Positions 1-8,371 of a DNA stretch of 64,000 nt are shown in pieces. The first letter of the stretch is position 1. Every line of letters starts with the position of its first letter. The position numbers and the translations under genes were made by a program. The stretch is from positions 2,976,001 to 3,040,000 of the forward strand of contig OZ244055.1 in NCBI GenBank assembly GCA_965214975.1, given 5' to 3'. The notes under the pieces are model-generated. The model made no database searches. It saw only the letters and a program-made list of their open reading frames with translations, and was not told the DNA's origin. The stretch is from JAJEBT01 sp965214975 (lineage in GTDB: Bacteria > Pseudomonadota > Alphaproteobacteria > MPNO01 > UBA830).

Positions 1-26
1 GCGCCTGCGCCGGTTTCGCCGTTCAT
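1..26 (-). CDS. Start of the next cytochrome oxidase operon gene (probably subunit III), partial
   Basis: An ATG at 26 on the minus strand opens a frame reading M-N-G-E-T-G-A-G before the window ends. An ACGGAG ribosome-binding sequence sits in the 19-base gap after the ctaG stop. Eight codons cannot identify a protein. In alphaproteobacterial ctaC-ctaD-ctaB-(coxF)-ctaG operons the next gene is normally ctaE, cytochrome c oxidase subunit III, so that is the inference from position only. Confidence 0.5.
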
Positions 27-45
27 GGTGGTTTCGCTCCGTTGT

Positions 46-633
46 CTAGCCGTCGGGCGCGGCGGCGGCGGTGCGGACCGCTTCGCCGCCGTCGGGTTCG
101 CGCGGGGTCTCGAAGAAGGTGTAGGAAAGGGTGACGACGGTCACGTCGTCGAGGCCGGGATCCGCGGCGATCGCCGGGTCGATGAAGAAGGTCACCGGCA
201 TGTCGACCGACTGGCCCGGCATCAGCGTCTGCTCGGTGAAGCAGAAGCACTCGATCTTGCTGAAATAGGGGCCCGCCTTCAGGGGCGTGACGTTGAAGGT
301 TGCGGTTCCGGTGAGCGGCGCGGAGGACAGGTTGCGGGCGCGGTAGAAGGCAAGCGCCTGCTCGCCGACCCGGATCCGCACCTGCCGGCGCTCCGGCTCG
401 AACTCCCATTGCAGGGCGGGGTCGAGATCGGCGTTGAAGCGCACGGTCATGCGCCGTTCGAGAACCCGGCCGGGGGCGGCGTCCGCGGTCCGCGGCGTTC
501 CGCCGTAGCCCGTGACCTGGCAGAAGACGCGGTAGAGCGGAACCGCGGCGAAGGCCGCTCCGACCATGACCGCCGCGCCGCAGAACGCGGCGACGGCGAT
601 GCGGCGGTTCCGCGACGCGAGCCCCGCCGTCAT
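46..633 (-). CDS. ctaG: Cytochrome c oxidase assembly protein CtaG (Cox11 family)
   Basis: This copper chaperone delivers copper to the CuB site of cytochrome c oxidase subunit I from the periplasmic side of the inner membrane. The 195-residue product is of normal family length. It has one N-terminal membrane segment at about residues 11-30, followed by a periplasmic Cox11 beta domain. The family cysteines are visible: C38 just after the membrane segment and the CFCF metal-binding pair (C129, C131). It lies in the oxidase operon, one base after the coxF-like stop, which suggests translational coupling. Identification is secure. Confidence 0.95.
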   Translation of the reverse strand: MTAGLASRNRRIAVAAFCGAAVMVGAAFAAVPLYRVFCQVTGYGGTPRTADAAPGRVLERRMTVRFNADLDPALQWEFEPERRQVRIRVGEQALAFYRARNLSSAPLTGTATFNVTPLKAGPYFSKIECFCFTEQTLMPGQSVDMPVTFFIDPAIAADPGLDDVTVVTLSYTFFETPREPDGGEAVRTAAAAPDG

Positions 634-634
634 C

Positions 635-760
635 TCAGCCTTCCCCGGACATGCGGACGATCGCCATCACGTAGAAGAGGAACGCGAGGGCGAAGACCGT
701 GGCCGCGACGGCGATGTTGCGGCCGCGGCGCCGCCGGTGCATCCCGGAGAGCCTGCGCAT
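635..760 (-). CDS. CoxF-like small membrane protein of the oxidase operon
   Basis: A 41-codon frame, MRRLSGMHRRRRGRN then a hydrophobic stretch at about residues 15-36, lies between ctaB and ctaG. Its ATG overlaps the ctaB stop (TGATG), and its stop is one base before the ctaG start, so all three genes are tightly coupled. Small single-pass proteins at this operon position in alphaproteobacteria are annotated CoxF and are thought to help oxidase assembly. The assignment rests on position, size and topology (basic cytoplasmic N-terminus, one membrane helix), not on a sequence motif. Confidence 0.75.
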   Translation of the reverse strand: MRRLSGMHRRRRGRNIAVAATVFALAFLFYVMAIVRMSGEG

Positions 761-1677
761 CAGCCGAGCGCCGGCCGCGCGACCGTGCTGTCGACGATCA
801 GCCCGCCGAAAAGCAGCGCGAGGTGCAGGATGGAGAACGCGAACATCCGCCGGGCGGACCTCTCGCTGCCGGTCCGGGCGAGGTCGAGCGCGAGCGCGAG
901 AAAGACGAGGCCCGCCGCGCCGGCGAAAGCCGCCCAGGCGGCGCTCGCCGCGCCGGCGAGCCACGGCGTGACGGAAACCGGAACCAGCAGCGCCGTGTAC
1001 AGCAGGATCTGCCTGCGGGTCTCGCGGGCGCCGGCGACGACCGGCAGCATGGGGACGCCGGCGTTCTCGTAGTCGCCGCGCCGGTACAGGGAGAGCGCCC
1101 AGAAATGCGGCGGCGTCCACATGAAGATCAGCGCGAACAGCGCGACGCCGCCGAGGTCGACGCCGCCGGTCACGGCGGCCCAGCCGATCATCGGCGGAAA
1201 CGCGCCGGCCGCCCCGCCGATGACGATGTTCTGCGGCGTCCGGCGCTTGAGCCAGATCGTGTAGACGAACACGTAGAAGAAGATCGCGAGCGCGAGCAAC
1301 GCGGCCGCCGTCCAGTTGACGCCGAGCGCCATCACCATGAGGGAGCCGCCGGCGAGGAGGACGCCGAAGGCCAGCGCGGTTTCCGCCCTCATGCGTCCGG
1401 CGGGCAGCGGCCGGTCGCGCGTGCGCTCCATCAGGGCGTCGATGTCGCGCTCGTGCCACATGTTGATGGCGCCCGAAGCGCCGGCGGCGACGGCGATGCA
1501 CAGGACCGCGACCGCGGCGACCACCGGATGCGCGGAACCGGGCGCGGCCACCAGCCCGGCCAGGCCGGTGAACGCCACCAGCGACATGACGCGCGGTTTC
1601 AGCAGCGCCACGAAGTCGCCGACGGAGGCTCCGTCCTCGAGCGCCGGGGCGGCGCGGCCGATCGACCGGTCGGTCAT
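760..1677 (-). CDS. ctaB: Protoheme IX farnesyltransferase (heme O synthase)
   Basis: This polytopic inner-membrane UbiA-family prenyltransferase adds a farnesyl group to heme B to make heme O, the precursor of the heme A used by the adjacent aa3 oxidase. The 305-residue length is typical. Both polyprenyl-diphosphate/Mg motifs are present: the N-x3-D-x-D type region around NMWHERDID followed by RTRDRPLPAG, and the later DYENAGVPMLP region. The rest is a series of hydrophobic helices. It sits 9 bases after the ctaD stop and its own stop overlaps the coxF-like start. Confidence 0.95.
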   Translation of the reverse strand: MTDRSIGRAAPALEDGASVGDFVALLKPRVMSLVAFTGLAGLVAAPGSAHPVVAAVAVLCIAVAAGASGAINMWHERDIDALMERTRDRPLPAGRMRAETALAFGVLLAGGSLMVMALGVNWTAAALLALAIFFYVFVYTIWLKRRTPQNIVIGGAAGAFPPMIGWAAVTGGVDLGGVALFALIFMWTPPHFWALSLYRRGDYENAGVPMLPVVAGARETRRQILLYTALLVPVSVTPWLAGAASAAWAAFAGAAGLVFLALALDLARTGSERSARRMFAFSILHLALLFGGLIVDSTVARPALG

Positions 1678-1686
1678 GCCCGCCGC

Positions 1687-3303
1687 CTAGTGCGCGGTCT
1701 CGTCGCGGATCTCGGGCAGTTCGTCATAGGAATGGAAGGCCGGCGGCGACGGCAGCGTCCATTCCAGCGTCGTCGCGCCCTCGCCCCAGGGGTTCTCGCC
1801 CGCGCGCGCGCCGGCGGCGAAGCCCCGCCAGACCGCGAACAGGAACACCAGCACGCCGACCGCGCTGATGTAGGAGCCCATCGTCGACACGTAGTTCCAG
1901 CCCGCGAACGCGTCCGGATAGTCGGGGATCCGCCGCGGCATGCCGGCGAGGCCGACGAAATGCATCGGGAAGAAGGTCAGGTTGACGCCGGCGAACGTGA
2001 TCCAGAAATGCAGCTTGCCGAGCCTTTCGTCGAGACTTCGCCCGGTCATCTTCGGGAACCAGTAGTAGAACCCGCCGAAGATCGCGAACACGGCGCCGAG
2101 CGACAGCACGTAGTGGAAATGCGCGACCACGTAGTAGGTGTCGTGCAGGGAATGGTCGACGCCGGCGTTGGCGAGCACGACTCCGGTCACGCCGCCCACG
2201 GTGAACAGGAAGATGAAGCCGACCGCCCACAGCATCGGCGTCGCGAACCGGATCGATCCGCCCCACATGGTGGCGATCCAGCTGAAGATCTTGATGCCGG
2301 TGGGCACGGCGATCACCATCGTCGCGGCCGTGAAATACGCCTTGGTGTCGACGTCCATGCCGACCGTGAACATGTGGTGCGCCCACACGATGAAGCCGAC
2401 CACGCCGATCGCCACCATCGCGTAGGCCATCCCGAGATAGCCGAAGACCGGCTTGCGCGAGAACGTCGAGACGATCTGGCTGACGATGCCGAAGCCGGGA
2501 AGGATCAGGATGTAGACCTCCGGGTGCCCGAAGAACCAGAACAGGTGCTGGAACAGGACCGGGTCGCCGCCGCCCGCGGCGTCGAAGAACGCGGTGCCGA
2601 AGTTGCGGTCGGTGAGCAGCATCGTGATCGCGCCGGCGAGCACCGGCAGCGACAGCAGCAGCAGGAACGCGGTCACCAGGATCGACCACACGAAAAGCGG
2701 CATCCTGTGAAGCGTCATCCCCGGCGCCCGCATGTTGAAGATGGTGGTGATGAAGTTCGCGGCGCCGAGAATGGACGACGCCCCCGCGAGATGGAGGCTG
2801 AAGATGGCGAGGTCCACCGCCGGCCCCGGCTGCCCCGTGGTCGAGCTCAGCGGCGGATAGATCGTCCACCCGCCGCCGACGCCCTCGCCGCCCGCCGGCC
2901 CCGCGACGAAGGGCGAGGCCAGAAGCAGCAGGAACGACGGGATCAGCAGCCAGAAGCTGATGTTGTTCATGCGCGGGAACGCCATGTCGGGGGCGCCGAT
3001 CATCAGCGGCACGATCCAGTTGCCGAAGCCGCCGATCATCGCCGGCATGACCATGAAGAAGATCATGATCAGGCCGTGCGCGGTGACCAGGACGTTGAAC
3101 ATGTGGTGGTCGCCGCCCAGGATCCCGTCCCCCGGCGCGCCGAGCTCGGCGCGGAACAGGATCGACATGCCGCCGCCGATGAGCCCGGCCACGACGGCGA
3201 AGACAAGGTACATCGTGCCGATGTCCTTGTGGTTGGTCGAGTAGACGAAGCGCCGCCAGCCGGTGGGGTGGCCGTCGTGAAGGGCGTGAGCCGCTTGTGC
3301 CAT
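1687..3303 (-). CDS. ctaD: Cytochrome c oxidase subunit I (aa3 type)
   Basis: This is the catalytic heme-copper subunit of the terminal oxidase, which reduces O2 to water and pumps protons. The 538-residue, 12-helix length is normal. Diagnostic motifs are present: the heme-a histidine region TAHGLIMIFFMVMPAMIGGF, the CuB/cross-linked Tyr motif FGHPEVYI, the HHMFTVGMDVDTKAYF loop, and the VAHFHYVLSLG pair of heme ligands. The start at 3303 is 3 bases after the ctaC stop, giving ctaC-ctaD-ctaB order. Identification is certain. Confidence 0.98.
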   Translation of the reverse strand: MAQAAHALHDGHPTGWRRFVYSTNHKDIGTMYLVFAVVAGLIGGGMSILFRAELGAPGDGILGGDHHMFNVLVTAHGLIMIFFMVMPAMIGGFGNWIVPLMIGAPDMAFPRMNNISFWLLIPSFLLLLASPFVAGPAGGEGVGGGWTIYPPLSSTTGQPGPAVDLAIFSLHLAGASSILGAANFITTIFNMRAPGMTLHRMPLFVWSILVTAFLLLLSLPVLAGAITMLLTDRNFGTAFFDAAGGGDPVLFQHLFWFFGHPEVYILILPGFGIVSQIVSTFSRKPVFGYLGMAYAMVAIGVVGFIVWAHHMFTVGMDVDTKAYFTAATMVIAVPTGIKIFSWIATMWGGSIRFATPMLWAVGFIFLFTVGGVTGVVLANAGVDHSLHDTYYVVAHFHYVLSLGAVFAIFGGFYYWFPKMTGRSLDERLGKLHFWITFAGVNLTFFPMHFVGLAGMPRRIPDYPDAFAGWNYVSTMGSYISAVGVLVFLFAVWRGFAAGARAGENPWGEGATTLEWTLPSPPAFHSYDELPEIRDETAH

Positions 3304-3306
3304 GGT

Positions 3307-4152
3307 CTAGTTCCTCGCCTTCCCGTTGACCGCCGCCCGGGCGATGCGGGCGGGCGGGTCGCCGGCCGCGAAGCGCTGGCGGGCCTCGGCGACCCATTTC
3401 TCGAAGTCGGGCTTCGACACCACCTCGACCGCGATCGGCATGAAGCCGTGGTTGGTTCCGCACAGTTCGGAACACTGGCCGTAGTACACGCCGGTCCTGC
3501 TGACCGGCGGGATCCAGACCTCGTTCAGGCGCCCCGGCACGGCGTCGATCTTGATCCCGAACGCCGGTATCGCCCAGGCGTGGAGGACGTCGGAGGCGGT
3601 GACCTGCAGACGGACCGCGGTGTCGGCCGGCAGGACGACCCGGTTGTCGGTCTCGAGAAGCCGCGGCTGCCCGGGCTCGAGATCGGCCGCCGGAACCATG
3701 TTGCTGTCGAACTCGAGGTCTCCGTGATCGGGGTACAGGTAGGTCCAGTACCACTGGTTGCCGGTCGCCTGGAGCGTCATGCCGGTCTCCGGCACGACGT
3801 CGGAGTAGTAGAGAAGCCGGAACGACGGGACGGCGATCGCGACCAGGATGAGCACGGGGATCACCGTCCACAGCACCTCGAGCCTGGCGTTGTGGGTGGT
3901 TCTGCTCGGTTCGGGGTTGGCCTTCTCGTTGAACCGGAACACGACGTAGGCCAGAAGCCCGAGAACGAAGAGGCTGATCAGCACGATGACCACGAGGAGA
4001 AGGTCGTGGAACTCGTCGATCCGCTCCATGAGCGGGGTGGCGGCTTCCTGGAAGCCCGTCTGCCACGGCCGCGGCTGGGCGGCTCCGGCCGTCGCCGGCG
4101 CGGCGAGAGCCGCGAGGGCCAGGCCCAGTGTCTTGACTGACGTCGGCATCAT
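3307..4152 (-). CDS. ctaC: Cytochrome c oxidase subunit II
   Basis: Subunit II accepts electrons from cytochrome c at its periplasmic CuA centre. From MMPTSVKTLGLALAALAAP the protein has a signal peptide ending near AGAAQ, two membrane helices, and the cupredoxin domain with the CuA motif QCSELCGTNHGFMP (two Cys, His, Met). The frame stays open to 4353, but that 67-residue extension is low-complexity and precedes a clear signal peptide, so I place the start at 4152 (or the adjacent ATG at 4149). It is the first gene of the oxidase operon. Confidence 0.95.
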   Translation of the reverse strand: MMPTSVKTLGLALAALAAPATAGAAQPRPWQTGFQEAATPLMERIDEFHDLLLVVIVLISLFVLGLLAYVVFRFNEKANPEPSRTTHNARLEVLWTVIPVLILVAIAVPSFRLLYYSDVVPETGMTLQATGNQWYWTYLYPDHGDLEFDSNMVPAADLEPGQPRLLETDNRVVLPADTAVRLQVTASDVLHAWAIPAFGIKIDAVPGRLNEVWIPPVSRTGVYYGQCSELCGTNHGFMPIAVEVVSKPDFEKWVAEARQRFAAGDPPARIARAAVNGKARN

Positions 4153-4577
4153 GCACGATCCATGCTGGTGGACTCCGCGGACCGGCTTCCCCGCCGGCGC
4201 GGCCCGGGTTTCCGTCGGCCGGAAGGGGCGCTCCCGGCCGTCCCGCAGACTAGCCAATGCGGCCGGCCGGGGCAACCCGCCGTCAGGCAGGAACATTCTT
4301 TTGTCGTGACCGAGTGCCGGTAGCGGGCGCGAATCCGCCTGCCATGCGATCAATATCCGCTTCCCGAAGCACGAACTGGCCCCCGGATCGACGAAATACG
4401 CTCCGGAACGCCCTGTCGGACAGGCCGGTTCACCTGTCGCCGGACAATTAATCAGCCCTGCGCCGTCAGGCGGCGATTCAGTTTCCCGCCCGGCCCCGTG
4501 CTACCATGCGGCGCCGAAAGCGGCGCCGGGAGGAAAGGGTTCCGCCCGGCCCGCGGCCGTGTCGGGAGGGAAGCGCC
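4153..4577. other. Divergent intergenic region between ctaC and the ialB-like gene
   Basis: This 425-base gap carries the upstream sequences of two divergent transcription units. It has no frame with a ribosome-binding site and recognisable protein. The stretch 4285-4345 is somewhat AT-richer. I could not pick a convincing sigma-70 promoter, so none is listed. Confidence 0.5.
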
Positions 4578-5081
4578 ATGAGAGCCGGGACCGCGGCGGT
4601 CGTTCTTCTTCTTGCCGGGCTGTCCACCCCGCTCCGGGCGGGAGAGATCGGCAGGTTCGGGGACTGGACCGCCCACGACGAGCGGCGGGGCAAGGCCCGC
4701 GTCTGCTTCATCGAGAGCGCGCCCGGGAAGCAGGAAGGCAAGTACAGCCGCCGCGGCAAGCCGCGCGCCGCGGTCGCCCACCGCCCCGCCGAGGGCACCC
4801 GCAACGAGGTCAGCTTCGCGGCGGGCTACAGGCACGGCAAGAACGGCGTCGTGACGGTCGCCGTCGGCAAGCGGACCTTCGAGCTCTTCACCAGGGGCGA
4901 CGGCGCGTGGGCGTGGAACCGCAAGGAGGACGAGGCCCTCGTCGCCGCGATGCGGGCCGGCCGGAAGATGGTGGTCTCGGGCACGTCCTGGCGCGGCACG
5001 AAGACCCGCGACACCTATTCTCTCTCCGGTTTCTCCGCCGCCCACGACGCGATCGGAAAAGCCTGCAAGCCGCGGAAGTGA
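4578..5081 (+). CDS. Invasion-associated locus B (IalB) family periplasmic protein
   Basis: The 167-residue product starts at an ATG preceded by GGGAGGGAAG. It has a signal peptide (about residues 1-21, cleavage near LRAGEIG) and then the FGDWTAHDE opening typical of IalB-family proteins, which usually read 'G.W.v.C'. Family members are small secreted or periplasmic proteins of unclear function, common in alphaproteobacteria. Cysteines at CFIES and the C-terminal KACKPRK could form the family disulfide. A 24-codon upstream extension in frame is arginine-rich and lacks a signal, so it was rejected. Assignment to the family is likely; no function can be stated. Confidence 0.75.
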   Translation: MRAGTAAVVLLLAGLSTPLRAGEIGRFGDWTAHDERRGKARVCFIESAPGKQEGKYSRRGKPRAAVAHRPAEGTRNEVSFAAGYRHGKNGVVTVAVGKRTFELFTRGDGAWAWNRKEDEALVAAMRAGRKMVVSGTSWRGTKTRDTYSLSGFSAAHDAIGKACKPRK

Positions 5082-5109
5082 CCGGCGCGGACGGCGGGGA
5101 GGCGCCGCC

Positions 5110-6294
5110 ATGCGCCACGTGAGACGCAACGTCTCGCTGCTGGCGCTCTGCCAGGGCTACGCCCAGACCTCGGTCACGGTGGTGATCACGGTCTCCGCGC
5201 TGGCCGGCGCGATGATCGCCGAGGACAAGGCGCTCGCGACCCTGCCGCACGCGTTCATGTGGGTGGCGACCGCGCTGACGGCGCTGCCGGCGTCGATGCT
5301 CATGAACCGGTTCGGCCGCCGCACCGGCTTCGCCGGCGGCTCGCTGTTCGGCGCGGTCGGGTGCGGGCTGTGCACGCTCGGCATCCTGGCCGCCGACTTC
5401 TGGATCTTCATCGCGGGCACGGCCTGCATGGGGGCCTTCAACGCCTTCAACCAGTATCTCCGGTTCGCCGCGGCGGAAGCCGCGGACGAGGGGTTCCGGC
5501 CCAAGGCCATCGCGCTCGTCATCGGCGGCGGCGTGGTCGCGGCGTTCGTCGGCGGCGCCATCGCCGACCGGACCAAGGATCTGCTGTCGCCCGTCGAGTT
5601 CGCCGGAACCTACGTCGTCCTGGTCGCCGCGCCCCTGCTGCTCGCGGTGACGGTGCAGTTCGTCCGCATGCCGCGCGCGCCGCAGCCGGAACCTTCCGCC
5701 GCCGGGCCGTCGCGGCCGCTCGGGGAGATCATGCGCCAGCCGGCCTTCGTCGTCGCCGCGACGGGCACCGCCGCGGCCTGGGCCGGCATGATCCTGATGA
5801 TGGCGGCGACGCCGCTGTCGATGCGCGCCTGCGGTCTTCCGTTCGGCGACGTCACCTTCGTCATCCAGTGGCACATCTTCGCCATGTTCGCGCCGTCCTT
5901 CTTCTCCGGCTGGCTGGTCTCCCGCTTCGGCGGTCCGAACGTGATCCTGGCGGGGTTCGCGCTGTTCGCCGCGGGCATCGCGGCGGGGCTTTCGGGGGTG
6001 ACGCTGACGGCGTTCTTCCTGACCAACGTCCTGATCGGGGCTGGCTGGAACCTGATGGTGGTGGGATCGACGGACCTGCTCGTCTCCTGCCACCGCCCGG
6101 CGGAGAAAGGCAGGGTCCAGGGGGCCAACGACACGATCGCCTACCTGCTGGCCGCGCTCTCGTCCTTTTTCGCCGGATATCTGCAGGTCGAGATCGGCTG
6201 GGACGCCGTCATGATCGCCATCGTCCCCCAGATCCTCGTCGTCGCGGCCGCCGTCGGCTGGATGCGCCTCCGGGAGGCGCCGGCCGCGACGTAG
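5110..6294 (+). CDS. MFS transporter
   Basis: A 394-residue, 12-helix major facilitator. The A-loop motif between helices 2 and 3 is visible (MNRFGRRTGFAGG), as is the second-half equivalent (LVSRFGGPNVILAG). A cytoplasmic linker of about 35 residues separates the two halves (near PRAPQPEPSAAGPSRPLGE). It lies 28 bases after the ialB-like gene in the same direction with a GGGGAGG ribosome-binding site, so they may be cotranscribed. The substrate cannot be read from the sequence. Confidence 0.85.
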   Translation: MRHVRRNVSLLALCQGYAQTSVTVVITVSALAGAMIAEDKALATLPHAFMWVATALTALPASMLMNRFGRRTGFAGGSLFGAVGCGLCTLGILAADFWIFIAGTACMGAFNAFNQYLRFAAAEAADEGFRPKAIALVIGGGVVAAFVGGAIADRTKDLLSPVEFAGTYVVLVAAPLLLAVTVQFVRMPRAPQPEPSAAGPSRPLGEIMRQPAFVVAATGTAAAWAGMILMMAATPLSMRACGLPFGDVTFVIQWHIFAMFAPSFFSGWLVSRFGGPNVILAGFALFAAGIAAGLSGVTLTAFFLTNVLIGAGWNLMVVGSTDLLVSCHRPAEKGRVQGANDTIAYLLAALSSFFAGYLQVEIGWDAVMIAIVPQILVVAAAVGWMRLREAPAAT

Positions 6295-6301
6295 CGCGCC
6301 G

Positions 6302-7171
6302 TCACGCGCGGCGGTGCTCGCGGGTCGTCACGTGCCAGGTGCCGGCGAAGATCACGAGGGCGCCGACCAGCGTCCAGACGTCCGGAACCTCGGCGAAGAG
6401 GAACCACGCGGCAACCGAGGTGATCGGCAGCCGGACGAACTCGACCGGGATGACCACGCTCGCCTCCGTCGCCCGGAACGCCTGCGCCAGGCACATGTGG
6501 GCGGCGTAGGCGGTGCCGCCCATGACGAGGATCACGGGCCAGTCGGAAAGCGCCGGCGTCCGCCAGACCAGCGCGGCCGGAACCGCGGAGAACAGCACGA
6601 GGTAGACGTTGAGGTTGAGCACGATGAGCCGGGACGATTCGCTGCGCGCGAGCATCTTGGTGCCGATGTCGCCGCCGGCGTAGCCGGCGGCCGAGAGGAA
6701 CACGACGAGCGCCATGACGTCGAACGCCGCGATCCCCGGGCGGAGGATGACCAGCACGCCGGCGAAACCGAGCGCGACGGCCGTCCAGCGGGCGCGGGTG
6801 ACCCGCTCGCGCAGGATCAGCGCGGCGAAGGCCAGCGCGAACACCGGAAGCGTGAAATGCAGGGCGACCGCCTCGCCGAGGGGCATCTCGGCGAGCGCGA
6901 AGAACCACGCGCACACGCCGACGAAGGTGCACAACGCCCGCGAGAGGTAGGTCGCCCCGAGCCGGTCCGGGCGGAAGCGCGCGGCCGCGCCCCGGAGGCC
7001 TCCCGCCATCGTGGGCAGCACGATCAGCAGGCTGACGAGGCTGCGCAGGAACACCTGCTGGAACGGGGGGACGGTGTCGGCCAGGAACCTCACCGCGAGG
7101 ATCATCGCGGAGAAGCAGCCGGCGCTGCCGAGCATCCACAGGACGCCCCGGAGCGGGGGAGCGAGGGTCAT
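6302..7171 (-). CDS. EamA/DMT-family transporter
   Basis: A 289-residue, ten-helix drug/metabolite transporter with two EamA repeats. Family marks are the RSLVSLLIVLP segment in helix 2, the ERVTRARWTAVALGFAGVLVILRPG junction (split here: ERVTRARW, then GFAGVLVILRPG) and the C-terminal PVEFVRLPITSVAAWFLF. It converges with the MFS gene, with 7 bases between stops. EamA proteins export or exchange amino acids, nucleotides or small metabolites; the substrate is unknown. It closely resembles the other five EamA proteins in the window, especially those at 40.6-44.2 kb. Confidence 0.88.
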   Translation of the reverse strand: MTLAPPLRGVLWMLGSAGCFSAMILAVRFLADTVPPFQQVFLRSLVSLLIVLPTMAGGLRGAAARFRPDRLGATYLSRALCTFVGVCAWFFALAEMPLGEAVALHFTLPVFALAFAALILRERVTRARWTAVALGFAGVLVILRPGIAAFDVMALVVFLSAAGYAGGDIGTKMLARSESSRLIVLNLNVYLVLFSAVPAALVWRTPALSDWPVILVMGGTAYAAHMCLAQAFRATEASVVIPVEFVRLPITSVAAWFLFAEVPDVWTLVGALVIFAGTWHVTTREHRRA

Positions 7172-7185
7172 CGGGGGCGCGCGGC

Positions 7186-7214
7186 TCGACCCCGGCGGCG
7201 TTCGCGCCTATATT
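7186..7214 (+). promoter_or_regulatory. Sigma-70-like promoter giving a leaderless rlmN transcript
   Basis: TCGACC (7186-7191), a 17-base spacer, then TATATT (7209-7214). The rlmN ATG is at 7222, seven bases after the -10 box, so transcription would begin at or next to the start codon. There is no ribosome-binding sequence before the ATG, which fits a leaderless message. Confidence 0.45.
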
Positions 7215-7221
7215 GCGGGCC

Positions 7222-8358
7222 ATGTCTGCCGTCGCGGATGCCGTCGCGTCGCCCGGCGCCGGGGTCTCCCCGGGCGCCGGGGCGAAGACCGATCTGGTCG
7301 GGCTCTCCCGCGCCGAGATGACGGCGGCGTTCGCCGCGCTCGGCCTGCCGCCGTTCCGCGTCAAGCAGGTCTGGCACTGGATCTACCATCACGGCGTCCG
7401 CGACTTCTCGCGGATGAGCACGCTGGCCGGAGGGCTGCGCCGCGTCCTGGCCGAGCGTTTCGTGGTCTCGCGCCCCCGGGTCGCGAGCGAGCGGACCGCC
7501 GCCGACCGCACCCGCAAGTGGCTGGTCTCGTTCGCCGACGGAAACACGGCCGAGGCCGTGCACATCCCCGAGGACGACCGCGGCGCGGTGTGCCTGTCGT
7601 CGCAGGTCGGCTGCACCCTGACCTGCCGGTTCTGCCACACCGGCACGCAGCGGCTGGTCCGCAACCTGACGGCGGCGGAGATCGTCGGGCAGTTCATGCT
7701 GGCGCGGGACTCCTGCGGCGAGTGGCCGTCGTCGCGCGAGCCGCGGCGGCTGACCCACGTGGTCATGATGGGCATGGGCGAACCCCTGTACAACTACGAC
7801 AACGTCGCCCGGGCGCTCGGCATCCTCATGGACGAGGAGGGCGTCAACGTCTCGCGGCGGCGCATCACGCTGTCGACCGCCGGCGTGGTTCCGCTGATTC
7901 CGCGCGTCGGCGCCGAGCTCGGCGTGCGGCTGGCGGTCTCGCTCCACGCCGTCGACGACGAACTGCGCGACCGGATCGTCCCGCTCAACCGCAAGTACCC
8001 CATCGCCGAGCTGCTCGAGGCCTGCCGCGCCTACCCGTCGGCGCGCAACTCGCGGCGCATCACCTTCGAGTACGTGATGCTCCGGGGGGTCAACGATTCG
8101 CCGGCCGAGGCGCGCGAGCTGACGCGGCTGATCCGCGGCATTCCGGCCAAGATCAATCTCATCCCCTTCAACCCGTGGCCGGGAGCGCCGTTCGAGTGCT
8201 CGCCCCCCGAGGCGGTGTCCGCCTTCGCCGAGATCGTGAACCGCGCCGGCTACGCGTCGCCGGTGCGACTGCCGCGGGGACGCGACATCCTCGCCGCCTG
8301 CGGGCAGCTCAGGACGGAGAGCGAGGGCCGGCGACGCGACGCCGCCGGCGCGCGCTGA
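7222..8358 (+). CDS. rlmN: 23S rRNA / tRNA (adenine-C2)-methyltransferase RlmN
   Basis: This radical-SAM enzyme methylates A2503 of 23S rRNA and A37 of some tRNAs, affecting translational fidelity. The product is 378 residues from the ATG at 7222; an in-frame TTG at 7213 is less likely. The radical-SAM iron-sulfur motif CTLTCRFC is at about residues 131-138. The VMMGMGEPLYNYDNV and VSLHAVDDELRD motifs and the C-terminal Cys region (DILAACGQLR) carrying the methylatable cysteine are all present. The N-terminal KQVWHWIYHHGVRDF region is typical. Unusually the proximal Pro/Gly-rich 20 residues are an extra. Confidence 0.96.
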   Translation: MSAVADAVASPGAGVSPGAGAKTDLVGLSRAEMTAAFAALGLPPFRVKQVWHWIYHHGVRDFSRMSTLAGGLRRVLAERFVVSRPRVASERTAADRTRKWLVSFADGNTAEAVHIPEDDRGAVCLSSQVGCTLTCRFCHTGTQRLVRNLTAAEIVGQFMLARDSCGEWPSSREPRRLTHVVMMGMGEPLYNYDNVARALGILMDEEGVNVSRRRITLSTAGVVPLIPRVGAELGVRLAVSLHAVDDELRDRIVPLNRKYPIAELLEACRAYPSARNSRRITFEYVMLRGVNDSPAEARELTRLIRGIPAKINLIPFNPWPGAPFECSPPEAVSAFAEIVNRAGYASPVRLPRGRDILAACGQLRTESEGRRRDAAGAR

Positions 8359-8371
8359 CGGAGGAGACGCC

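Noticed and set aside
25..4140. 1,371-codon open frame on the plus strand
   Set aside because: It lies antisense to the whole oxidase operon, has Arg/Gly/Asp-rich low-complexity composition, and exists because GC-rich codons rarely form stops on the opposite strand.
4152..4353. 67-codon N-terminal extension of CtaC
   Set aside because: It precedes a clear signal peptide and lacks family similarity.
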